5,992 nucleotides of DNA from Nanobdellota archaeon (lineage in GTDB: Archaea; Nanobdellota; Nanobdellia; Pacearchaeales; GW2011-AR1): positions 1 to 5,992 of the forward strand of contig JAHIEM010000034.1 in NCBI GenBank assembly GCA_018901625.1, given 5' to 3'. This document shows positions 1 to 4,971 of this stretch, one piece after another (the first letter of the stretch is position 1; each line of letters starts with the position of its first letter). The position numbers and the translations under genes are program-made. The notes beneath the pieces were generated by a model. The model did no database searches. It saw only the letters and a program-made list of their open reading frames with translations, and was not told where the DNA came from.

Positions 1-7
1 ACTGCCA

Positions 8-137
8 TCAAACTCTAACGAGTTTGAGGTCCAGAAAACCCAAAACAAACCGCACCTGTCAGAATCGTGAGATTCTGAGCACACTCAGAAATCCGAGATT
101 TCTGATGTTTTAAGGTGCGGTACACTCAAGGTTTTCT
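8..137 (+). ncRNA. Candidate structured RNA or DNA element (nested inverted repeats, three hairpins)
   Basis: Pairing seen directly: hairpin H1 (8-15 with 20-27, loop TAAC); outer stem 33-40 with 130-137 (AGAAAACC/GGTTTTCT); inner stem 50-57 with 113-120 (CCGCACCT/AGGTGCGG). Inside the inner stem lie hairpin H2 (59-66 with 71-78, loop GTGA) and hairpin H3 (85-93 with 97-105, loop CGA). All arms are perfect Watson-Crick, giving a three-way junction on a two-part stalk. H1, H2 and H3 share the plan TCA...TC-loop-GA...TGA, and where they differ both arms change together. The plus strand is preferred only because GTGA is a GNRA-type tetraloop in that sense; the element could instead be read from the minus strand as the polymerase 3' UTR. 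It matches no tRNA, 5S, SRP or RNase P RNA that I recognise. An RNA gene, a mobile-element end or a DNA structure all remain possible. Confidence 0.4.
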
Positions 138-139
138 TG

Positions 140-164
140 ATTTACTAAGAGAAAAGCTTTTTCT
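140..164. repeat. 25-bp direct repeat, copy 1 (downstream of polB)
   Basis: This segment is identical over 25 bases to 198-222, with a period of 58 bases. The other copy includes the last codons and stop of the polymerase gene, so this one is a duplicate of the gene's 3' end left in non-coding DNA. Because 58 is not a multiple of three, it is out of frame with the polymerase. Its core GAAAAGCTTTTTC is nearly self-complementary. A degenerate third relative (GAGAAAAACTTTCC) lies between the copies at 166-179. Confidence 0.9.
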
Positions 165-165
165 T

Positions 166-178
166 GAGAAAAACTTTC
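166..178 (-). terminator. Possible T-rich terminator for polB
   Basis: On the minus strand, 25-37 bases after the polymerase stop codon, the sequence reads GAAAGTTTTTCTC. A second T-containing stretch follows in the repeat copy at 140-164. Archaeal RNA polymerase commonly terminates at short T-runs without a strong hairpin, so this is a plausible 3' end for the polymerase transcript. The run of five T is short and the region is low-complexity, so the call is weak. Confidence 0.25.
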
Positions 179-197
179 CTCTCTCAATCTAATTTTA

Positions 198-222
198 ATT
201 TACTAAGAGAAAAGCTTTTTCT
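198..222. repeat. 25-bp direct repeat, copy 2 (overlaps the polB 3' end)
   Basis: This is the genic copy of the repeat also found at 140-164. On the minus strand it carries the last six residues of the polymerase, the TAG stop (203-205) and 5 bases of 3' flank. The identity continues past the stop codon, which points to duplication of a DNA segment rather than selection for the peptide alone. Confidence 0.9.
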
Positions 223-2653
223 GTCTGCTTCCATCAGAGATTTCTTTTATATTAATCTGGAAAACTTCTAAGATATTTTCAACTGCAGGTATAATCTGGT
301 GTTCCAGGTAGTATTTTAGATTATACTCCCCTTTTTCATCAGGCAGTTTGACTTTTTCTCTTACTAGTTTCTTAGATTCTCTTGTTTCTGCAATAAAATA
401 TTCTATTAGCATTCCTATATTGACTGGCAAACCCAACTCGCGCATTTTCTGGGCTGCAATAACGTGGGGGGTTATTGATTTATACTCTGAGATTGGCTTT
501 TTTAATTGCGTGCGAATCATTATCTGTTCCCTAGTTACTTTGCGTTCTTTAAGCTCTTTTATTGTTTTTTTCACTAACTCTAATGCAGCTCGCTCATTTC
601 CTTCTTTTAGTATCAGCTCCAGGACTTTGCTCTGTAACTCGCGAGCTAGAGTGCACCAATCTCTTCTCACTGTTTCAAAGCCCCTAATCTTCATTTTTCC
701 TTTTTCATCAATCAGCGCGTATTTCTTTTTTGCTCCTGACTCGCTTGCTCGTTTTGAAACCCAGATTCCTCTCTTATAGAAATCTTCTAGTTCTAGCTCC
801 ATTATTCCCGGGAGCTTTGAATTTATTGATTTTAAGAACTCGAGAGTTTGTTTCTTGCTATTGTTTTTCATTAGAAAGGCTATACTGTCTGTGTCAGAAT
901 AGATTACTTCATAGCCTTCTTTGTTTATCATGTCTATTGTTTCATGAATTGATTTTCTTGATAGTGCAGCGGCCGCAGCTGCCGCCTCTACGCAATAATA
1001 TCTTGCTCCGAAGAACCCGAGATATCCATAACTTGCATTTGCGAGAAGCTTGTATGCATTGCTTCTTGCCTTATTTATTGGGGAAGGGTCTGTTTTGTAT
1101 TTTTGTTTGAGCTGTTTTCTCTTTTCTATTATCTCTTTCAGCATCAGGGGGAAGAAGCCTGGCTTTTTTGAGAAGTGCGCTTTTTGTTTTTGAAGTTGAA
1201 CTTCATATGAATCTTTTTTATCTTCTGTCAGAGTTGCTTTTGAAAGATTATAGGTTACTATTACTGAGCCATACATGCTTGTGAAGTCAAACATTGCCAA
1301 GTTCTCGTGCAATCCTGGTTTCGGCTGGAAGACAAATGCTCCCTCATATTTCTCTCTTGCCATTCTCTCTCCAATCTCGTCGTGGATTGGGCGCTTTTCT
1401 ACAATCTCGTTGTATTTTTCTAGATTATGTATGAGGTAGTTTTCTACGTGCTGGCTCATTGAGTCTCTAGTTATCTCAAACAGAGGTTCTTGCAGGATTT
1501 TGCAGAATTCCTGCATATCTGGCCAGAATTTCTCAGCAAGTTTGTATGTTAAAATTGAGTCTTGGAGATTATACTGAAAAAACTCGGGCCACTCGTGCTG
1601 CTTGATTTTACTTGAGTGCTTGAATTCAAACTCTTTTTTCCCTTCTCCCAGCAACTCGGTTGCAACCTCATTTAAACCCAGTGTTTCTGATTGGAGATAT
1701 TGGGAATAGACTGTTTCTATGAACCTGAATATGTCTATATGAACTATTCCTGAGACAGAGCCTTTTGGAACTCTGCCTCTCGCAAAAACTGGCTGGGAGT
1801 TATCTAAGCCGATATTTAACTTAATCTTATGTTTTTCAGCTCTTGCTCTCAGGTATGGCAAGTCAAAGCCATCTGAAAAATATCCTACTAGGATGTCTGG
1901 CTCGAGTTTCTTGACATTTTCTATGAATGCTTCCAGCATTTCTTCTTCATCTTTGAAACATTCTACAAAATCAGGACTCTCGCTACACTTTTTCCAGGTT
2001 AGAACTTTCTTGAAATTCTCTCCAGCCAGAGAAATCATTAGAATCTCTCCTTTTCCTATGTCAAATTCTTCTGTTTCTATGTCAAATGCTATAATCTTCG
2101 GCTTGAAATCTATATTTTTCTCTATTTTCTCTATATTCTCTGCTTTGATGCAGATATCAACATCATATGCAGAGTCAATTCCTCCAAATTCCTCTGAATT
2201 ATTCAGTATCTCGCCGTCTATTTTATACCATGAGAGCGGGACTAGAGCTCGTTCTATGATGTATTTTGTGTGAAAAGAGAGGTCATATCCCCTTCTTGCC
2301 TGTATTTCTGGCAGGTCTAGCTTGTCTGCTACTTGGTGAGCATCTTTGTAATTAGTTATGTAGATTTTTAGTGCTTTGACTCTCTTACTTAGAAAGTTTT
2401 TTTCTTCTACTTTTATTTTCTCTATTTTTGTTGTTCTGCTTGATGATTTTATTTCTATTTTCTCTATCTTCTCTTTTAATTTTTCTATTTGTTTTTCTGT
2501 TAAATTAGGTTTGAGAATTGCGTATAGAAACGGTTCGAAACTGTCTATTACCAGAACTCGCTTTCCATTATCATCTCTGCCGATTATTCTGGCATAATTT
2601 CTTCCTTGCCAGTCAAAATAATCATACTCTATTGGGATGAATTTTATTTCCAT
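203..2653 (-). CDS. polB: DNA polymerase family B (replicative/repair, with 3'-5' exonuclease)
   Basis: Template-directed DNA synthesis with proofreading; archaeal PolB acts with the PCNA clamp. The 816-residue frame is complete, close to the family's usual 770-900. An N-terminal domain (about 1-185) is followed by the exonuclease domain: Exo I DIE (D191, E193), Exo II FSDGFD (D264) and Exo III YNLQD (Y361, D365). The switch motif YEGA is at 436-439. Palm motifs are A (DFTSMYGS, D456), B (KLLANASYG, K535-G543) and C (YSDTDS, D587 and D589); a KKKY thumb motif is at 642-645. The C-terminus QKKLFS resembles a shortened PCNA-binding box. There is no intein at motifs A or C. Oddities: Exo II has F259 where the family usually has Asn, motif A has Gly462 instead of Pro, and seven alanines (557-563) follow motif B. 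The ATG start fits a leaderless promoter: the TATA box centre is about 27 bases upstream. The gene is divergent from the small-gene operon. Confidence 0.97.
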   Translation of the reverse strand: MEIKFIPIEYDYFDWQGRNYARIIGRDDNGKRVLVIDSFEPFLYAILKPNLTEKQIEKLKEKIEKIEIKSSSRTTKIEKIKVEEKNFLSKRVKALKIYITNYKDAHQVADKLDLPEIQARRGYDLSFHTKYIIERALVPLSWYKIDGEILNNSEEFGGIDSAYDVDICIKAENIEKIEKNIDFKPKIIAFDIETEEFDIGKGEILMISLAGENFKKVLTWKKCSESPDFVECFKDEEEMLEAFIENVKKLEPDILVGYFSDGFDLPYLRARAEKHKIKLNIGLDNSQPVFARGRVPKGSVSGIVHIDIFRFIETVYSQYLQSETLGLNEVATELLGEGKKEFEFKHSSKIKQHEWPEFFQYNLQDSILTYKLAEKFWPDMQEFCKILQEPLFEITRDSMSQHVENYLIHNLEKYNEIVEKRPIHDEIGERMAREKYEGAFVFQPKPGLHENLAMFDFTSMYGSVIVTYNLSKATLTEDKKDSYEVQLQKQKAHFSKKPGFFPLMLKEIIEKRKQLKQKYKTDPSPINKARSNAYKLLANASYGYLGFFGARYYCVEAAAAAAALSRKSIHETIDMINKEGYEVIYSDTDSIAFLMKNNSKKQTLEFLKSINSKLPGIMELELEDFYKRGIWVSKRASESGAKKKYALIDEKGKMKIRGFETVRRDWCTLARELQSKVLELILKEGNERAALELVKKTIKELKERKVTREQIMIRTQLKKPISEYKSITPHVIAAQKMRELGLPVNIGMLIEYFIAETRESKKLVREKVKLPDEKGEYNLKYYLEHQIIPAVENILEVFQINIKEISDGSRQKKLFS

Positions 2654-2675
2654 ATTATTCTTAACTTATTCTAGC

Positions 2676-2690
2676 TTTTATAGTTTAACC
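2676..2690 (-). promoter_or_regulatory. polB promoter (BRE + TATA box), leaderless
   Basis: On the minus strand the sequence reads GGTTAAACTATAAAA, an archaeal BRE-like stretch followed by a TATA box. The box centre is about 27 bases before the polymerase ATG. Archaeal transcription usually starts about 25-27 bases after the box centre, so the mRNA probably begins at or next to the A of the ATG. No ribosome binding site lies in between, which agrees with leaderless translation. Confidence 0.6.
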
Positions 2691-2735
2691 CTGCCTGCCT
2701 TTTTATTTGATGTAACTCTAAAATGATAACAGATA

Positions 2736-2749
2736 GAAAGGTTTAAATA
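2736..2749 (+). promoter_or_regulatory. Promoter of the small-gene operon (BRE + TATA box)
   Basis: GAAAGG (BRE-like) is followed directly by TTTAAATA. Counting about 25-27 bases from the box centre puts the start of transcription near 2771-2773, a few bases before the ATG at 2776. This supports a nearly leaderless mRNA and rules against the in-frame ATG at 2749, which would lie within or before the promoter. The two divergent promoters share a 122-base intergenic region. Confidence 0.6.
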
Positions 2750-2767
2750 TGTATATTTTATGTATAT
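2749..2767 (+). repeat. 11-bp-period direct repeat between TATA box and start (possible operator)
   Basis: ATGTATAT occurs at 2749-2756 and again at 2760-2767, separated by TTT, so the repeats are 11 bases apart, about one helical turn. They sit between the TATA box and the predicted transcription start, where a bound repressor would block RNA polymerase. The operon's second gene encodes an AbrB-like protein, so autoregulation is a reasonable guess, but AT-rich promoter sequence can produce such repeats by chance. Confidence 0.3.
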
Positions 2768-2775
2768 CTTATAAA

Positions 2776-2952
2776 ATGAGCATTAGACATTACCTCCGGG
2801 GCGCAGAATTGGGATATGAAGTTCCTGTTCCAGCTTCAGCTGTGTCTGAAGGTTTTGAGGGAGAGAGGTATGTCTGCCCTGTAAGATTTGATGAGCATGT
2901 AAAAAATAAATCTGGGACAGCTTTAGAAGATGAAAGAAGAAAATCAAGTTAA
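2776..2952 (+). CDS. Hypothetical protein, 58 aa, first gene of the operon
   Basis: Not recognised. A small soluble-looking protein with an N-terminal MSIRHYLRG, a middle part rich in Val, Pro and Glu, one cysteine (in RYVCPVRF) and a charged C-terminal tail. It has no signal peptide or membrane segment. The ATG at 2776 is chosen because the TATA box places the transcription start just before it; the in-frame ATG 27 bases earlier overlaps the TATA box. Its last 23 bases overlap the next gene, so the two are probably translationally coupled. The overlapping frame and lack of homology leave some doubt that it is a real gene, but it is the natural first gene after the promoter. Confidence 0.55.
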   Translation: MSIRHYLRGAELGYEVPVPASAVSEGFEGERYVCPVRFDEHVKNKSGTALEDERRKSS

Positions 2953-3112
2953 GAAGAATTTTGTAATAACTAAGAAGATTGCAAAACATGGCAATCAGGC
3001 TATTATAGTTGTGCCTAAAGTGTTAGAAAATCAGTTGAAGCCGGGCACGACCTGCCAGATATCTATTGAAGTTTTAGATAATTTGAATTTGGGGGTGGAA
3101 GATGAATATTAA
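2930..3112 (+). CDS. Small AbrB/SpoVT-like (swapped-hairpin) DNA-binding protein, 60 aa
   Basis: Residues 14-50 read like the AbrB/MazE beta-hairpin fold: ITKKIAKHGNQAIIVVPK, then LENQLKPGTTCQISIEV. The family pattern is a basic strand, HGN, a hydrophobic VPK/IPK turn, a helix and a 'PG-(D/T)-x-(V/C)' strand. Such proteins dimerise and act as transcription regulators or antitoxins. The fold assignment rests on motif shape only. No alternative start codon exists in frame, so the 23-base overlap with the gene before it is real if both are genes. No obvious Shine-Dalgarno site precedes it. Its 3' end overlaps the next gene by 11 bases. No recognisable toxin partner lies beside it, so a role in regulating its own operon is as likely as an antitoxin role. 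Confidence 0.6.
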   Translation: MKEENQVKKNFVITKKIAKHGNQAIIVVPKVLENQLKPGTTCQISIEVLDNLNLGVEDEY

Positions 3113-3386
3113 GAAAACTTTAGCTGCTACTTTGCTTGGACTTGCTGGGATTTCTTCAGCTTGTGGGCAGTCTGGCGATATTGCAATGCCGAGAGATGAG
3201 CAGGAATTAAGGAGAGTTGAAGAGGGGCTTGTTAGATACTCAAACGGAACAAATAGTCATCGCTGGGGATACAGAAATAAATCAGATGCGCCTATTCAAT
3301 CAGACCATTTAATAGATCCCGGTTTTGCAGGACTCGTCGGGACATTATTCTTTGTTTTTTATAAACCCCATAGGGGGAGAAGATGA
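3102..3386 (+). CDS. Predicted exported small protein, possible C-terminal PGF sorting signal, 94 aa
   Basis: Function unknown. The N-terminus is a good signal peptide: MNIKK, then a hydrophobic core (residues 6-18), then SSACGQ. C21 follows a weak lipobox-like SSA, lacking the usual Leu at -3. The middle (22-70) is polar with two N-glycosylation-type sequons (NGT 48-50, NKS 59-61). The C-terminus is tripartite: PGF (73-75), a 12-residue hydrophobic stretch (76-87) and a basic tail KPHRGRR. That layout resembles PGF-CTERM archaeosortase substrates, though the hydrophobic stretch is short. The alternative is a simple two-end membrane-anchored protein. The ATG at 3102 has a strong upstream purine site (GGGGGTGG, 3091-3098). 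It overlaps the preceding gene by 11 bases and the next by 4. Confidence 0.7.
   Translation: MNIKKTLAATLLGLAGISSACGQSGDIAMPRDEQELRRVEEGLVRYSNGTNSHRWGYRNKSDAPIQSDHLIDPGFAGLVGTLFFVFYKPHRGRR
3373..3379 (+). promoter_or_regulatory. Strong ribosome binding site for the 69-aa gene
   Basis: GGGGGAG ends 3 bases before the ATG at 3383, inside the end of the preceding gene. It is complementary to the CCUCC end of archaeal 16S rRNA. With the ATGA stop/start overlap it confirms this start and suggests translational coupling. Confidence 0.6.
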
Positions 3387-3592
3387 GAATTGAATTTGTT
3401 GAAGTTCGTGGTTTTGTTCAGCCTAGCAAGATAGGATTAGAGGAGTATATTAGAGCGTATTGTCTTCCTTATGAAACTGCTGTTCTTGATGATGCTGATG
3501 ATGCTCTTCCTTTTGTTGATTTAACTCAGGATAAACCTGCGAGAAATTATGTTCAGAGAATGAAAAAGATTGGGAGGGTTGCTGAGGCTTAA
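3383..3592 (+). CDS. Hypothetical protein, 69 aa
   Basis: Not recognised. A soluble, mixed-charge protein: a beta-like start MRIEFVEVRGFV, a middle section (residues 18-45) with one cysteine and an acidic DDADDALPFVD segment, and a basic C-terminal helix-like tail (NYVQRMKKIGRVAEA). No signal peptide or membrane segment. The ATG overlaps the previous stop codon (ATGA), and a GGGGGAG site precedes it. The next gene starts 1 base after its stop. Position and coupling suggest it is made together with the exported protein, but nothing shows that they interact. Confidence 0.65.
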   Translation: MRIEFVEVRGFVQPSKIGLEEYIRAYCLPYETAVLDDADDALPFVDLTQDKPARNYVQRMKKIGRVAEA

Positions 3593-3593
3593 A

Positions 3594-3848
3594 ATGAGAA
3601 TAGATAAAGTTAGCAATATTAGAGCAGGCTCGGTTTATCCGATGCCAGTTCAACCTGTAGATAGATTAGATGGAATTAGACCTACTGATAGAGATGGCTT
3701 GGGAGTTCTGGTAGATGTTGTTGAGATATCTCGGGCTTATCTGGAAATGAAAAATAGTAGAAGAATACCTGTTTATGATGATAGTGAACCTGAAATAAGA
3801 ATACCTGTTAATGTTAGTGGAAAGATATTAAAAGGGAGGAAATTGTGA
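3594..3848 (+). CDS. Hypothetical protein, 84 aa
   Basis: Not recognised. It begins MRIDKVSNIRAGSVYPM and continues with a Pro/Val-rich stretch (PMPVQPVDRLDGIRP, 16-30) that looks extended or disordered, then DVVEIS (41-46) leading into a short helix, and a C-terminal beta-like part (PEIRIPVNVSGKI). The layout of Pro-rich N-terminus followed by D-x-V-E-I-S vaguely recalls small bacterial flagellum-associated proteins, which is too weak for a name. The ATG at 3594 is preferred over the in-frame TTG 24 bases upstream because the ATG follows the previous stop by one base and has GAGG at 3584-3587 at a suitable distance. Confidence 0.65.
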   Translation: MRIDKVSNIRAGSVYPMPVQPVDRLDGIRPTDRDGLGVLVDVVEISRAYLEMKNSRRIPVYDDSEPEIRIPVNVSGKILKGRKL

Positions 3849-3854
3849 GAGAAT

Positions 3855-4229
3855 ATGGGAGATAAATTATCTTTGGATGATTTAGAAGAACTGGATTTTG
3901 ATAATCCTACTCCGGAAGAGACTGAGTTGCATCAGAGAATGGCAGATGAGATTCTGTTCAGGAGGAGAGCAGATGAGAGAGATTATCAGCGAGCGAGAAG
4001 TCTTTTGAGCAAGACTGCTTGTGTTGGAACTCATAACCAGCGAGTTGAGTGGATGAGAGGGGCTGGGTTTGGGAGAGTCAATGTTAGAGAGTATTCTGAG
4101 CCTGTTGATATTGAAAGAGCGCCTGAGAGAAATGTTAGAGCAAGATATATAAGGGAAGTAAGAGAGCTTCATTGTTTTGCAGAAGAATATGAAGATAGAT
4201 GCAGACAGAGACAGTTGATTTTAAAATGA
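3855..4229 (+). CDS. Hypothetical charged protein, 124 aa
   Basis: Not recognised. Soluble and very highly charged. The N-terminus (1-30) is acidic and probably helical (LSLDDLEELDFDNPTPEE). Residues 31-55 are Arg-rich and helical. A short segment with C56 and THNQRVEWMRGAGFGRV follows, and the C-terminal helix (94-124) alternates Arg and Glu with C107 and C115. The cysteines do not form a recognisable metal-site pattern. A nucleic-acid or protein-interaction role would suit this composition, but that is a guess. The ATG at 3855 is the only start in the open frame, because a stop codon lies 9 bases upstream. GGGAGG (3834-3839) lies rather far upstream. It overlaps the next gene by 4 bases. 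Confidence 0.7.
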   Translation: MGDKLSLDDLEELDFDNPTPEETELHQRMADEILFRRRADERDYQRARSLLSKTACVGTHNQRVEWMRGAGFGRVNVREYSEPVDIERAPERNVRARYIREVRELHCFAEEYEDRCRQRQLILK

Positions 4230-4573
4230 GAGAGTTTATACTTGACTTGCCTTCTGCATATGACTTAGAGTTTTATGTTTCTACTCCCCAGTATTCTAGA
4301 TTGATAAGGAGAGCTGTATCTCGGGGAGAGAGCGAGGAAGAGGCTGTTCGCAATTATCTGCATCCTAAATTTAGGGATAAGAATGTTCCTAGGAGAATTC
4401 TTTCTGCTTTGAGAGGGCGAGTTGGAGGTTTAGAATCTTGCGCTTTTTCTGTTCCTGAAAATTTAGATTTGAAAGTTTTAGCTGATGAGATTGCTAGAAA
4501 GAGGGCAGGAGTTAATGCTGAACAGGTTGCTGGGGAGTTAATTGAGTTTTATAAATCTTATAGGGAGAGATAA
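4226..4573 (+). CDS. Hypothetical mostly helical protein, 115 aa
   Basis: Not recognised. After MREFILDLPSAYDLEFYVST the protein is mainly helical, with basic segments (SRLIRRAVSRGESEEEAV, 24-41; PRRILSALRGRVGG, 55-68), one cysteine (C72) and a C-terminal helix pair ending ELIEFYKSYRER. No signal peptide or membrane segment. I chose the ATG at 4226 because it overlaps the previous stop as ATGA, the usual coupled arrangement in this operon. An in-frame ATG at 4199 would add nine residues inside the preceding gene and cannot be excluded. The next gene starts 1 base after its stop. Confidence 0.7.
   Translation: MREFILDLPSAYDLEFYVSTPQYSRLIRRAVSRGESEEEAVRNYLHPKFRDKNVPRRILSALRGRVGGLESCAFSVPENLDLKVLADEIARKRAGVNAEQVAGELIEFYKSYRER
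4563..4569 (+). promoter_or_regulatory. Ribosome binding site for the DUF1284 gene
   Basis: GGGAGAG lies 5 bases before the ATG at 4575, within the end of the preceding gene. Its spacing supports the ATG at 4575 over an in-frame TTG 33 bases upstream, which has no comparable site. Confidence 0.55.
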
Positions 4574-4574
4574 C

Positions 4575-4970
4575 ATGGAAGCAGTAAAACTTAGGGGGCA
4601 TCATCTTGTAAATATAGCATATCTTTATGAAGATTCTAGATTTGCTTTTTCTGAAAAAATGAAAATGCGCGGGTATGTTGATTCTGCAGAACATCCATTT
4701 ATAGCATTGACTTATGATAAAATTAGAGAGTTATTTGGCAATCCTCAGCAGAGATTTTTAGTTGTTGCTGATGAGATTGATTTTATTTGTGAAGCCTGCC
4801 CAAAACTTGCAGCTGGAAATTGCAGGCCAACAACAAAAGAGCAAAGAGAAGTTATTGGAGATGCATTTTTGCATGAAAGCGAGAGAGATGATGCTGCTTT
4901 AAGGATGCTTGGATTTAAAGCTAATCAAAATTATACTGCAGAAGAAATTAGAAACAGAATGGGGTTTTAA
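4575..4970 (+). CDS. DUF1284 family protein (putative metal- or Fe-S-binding), 131 aa
   Basis: The start (KLRGHHLVNIAYLY, residues 5-18) and the cysteine segment (DEIDFICEACPKLAAGNC, 66-83) match the DUF1284 pattern: RGHHL near the N-terminus and D-x-I-C-x-x-C-P...C in the middle. C72, C75 and C83, possibly with H9/H10, could bind a metal or an iron-sulfur cluster. The family's function is not established as far as I know. Many relatives have a cysteine soon after RGHHL; here that site is Asn13, so there are three cysteines rather than four. The C-terminus (MLGFKANQNYTAEEI) also fits the family. It is the eighth and last tightly spaced gene of the string, 1 base after the previous stop, and lies directly upstream of FEN1. 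Confidence 0.75.
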   Translation: MEAVKLRGHHLVNIAYLYEDSRFAFSEKMKMRGYVDSAEHPFIALTYDKIRELFGNPQQRFLVVADEIDFICEACPKLAAGNCRPTTKEQREVIGDAFLHESERDDAALRMLGFKANQNYTAEEIRNRMGF

Positions 4971-4971
4971 C

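Noticed and set aside
33..125. H/ACA or C/D-box guide RNA (an ACA at 122-124 follows the inner stem; CTGA and TGATG strings are present)
   Set aside because: H/ACA RNAs need a single hairpin with a pseudouridylation pocket and a K-turn, but this fold is a three-way junction. The C/D-like strings lie inside hairpin arms and lack paired C and D boxes at proper spacing.
8..137. CRISPR array
   Set aside because: The similar units are self-pairing hairpins of differing sequence with irregular short linkers, not identical repeats with 30-40 base spacers.
348..1110. Long open frames on the plus strand (about 348-779 and 730-1110) opposite the polymerase
   Set aside because: They are antisense to well-conserved polymerase codons, lack promoters and ribosome sites, and give low-complexity Ser/Phe- or Leu-rich products typical of shadow frames.
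1893..2597. Further plus-strand frames (1893-2273, 2376-2597) opposite the polymerase exonuclease and N-terminal regions
   Set aside because: Same reasons: Ser/Phe/Ile-rich shadows of the complement of Glu/Lys-rich polymerase coding sequence.
203..2653. Intein or split in the polymerase
   Set aside because: Motifs A, B and C, the usual insertion points, are uninterrupted and the length is normal.
2930..3112. Toxin-antitoxin pair formed by the AbrB-like gene and a neighbour
   Set aside because: Neither neighbour resembles a PIN, MazF, RelE or other known toxin, and the downstream neighbour looks exported.
2776..3112. A frameshifted single gene spanning the first two operon ORFs
   Set aside because: The downstream frame begins with its own ATG and a self-contained AbrB-like domain, and the upstream product ends naturally; nothing suggests a joined family protein.
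3102..3170. Lipoprotein signal peptide with lipidated Cys21
   Set aside because: The -3 position is Ser, not Leu or a similar hydrophobic residue, so the lipobox is poor; I kept only a general export signal.
3594..3848. FlgM-like or flagellar small protein
   Set aside because: The only resemblance is a Pro-rich start and a D-x-V-E-I-S string; archaea lack that flagellar system, and the match is too short.
2783..4694. Minus-strand frames within the operon (2783-2989, 3450-3653, 3882-4172, 4512-4694)
   Set aside because: They lie opposite tightly spaced plus-strand genes with supported starts, and show no recognisable motifs or promoters of their own.
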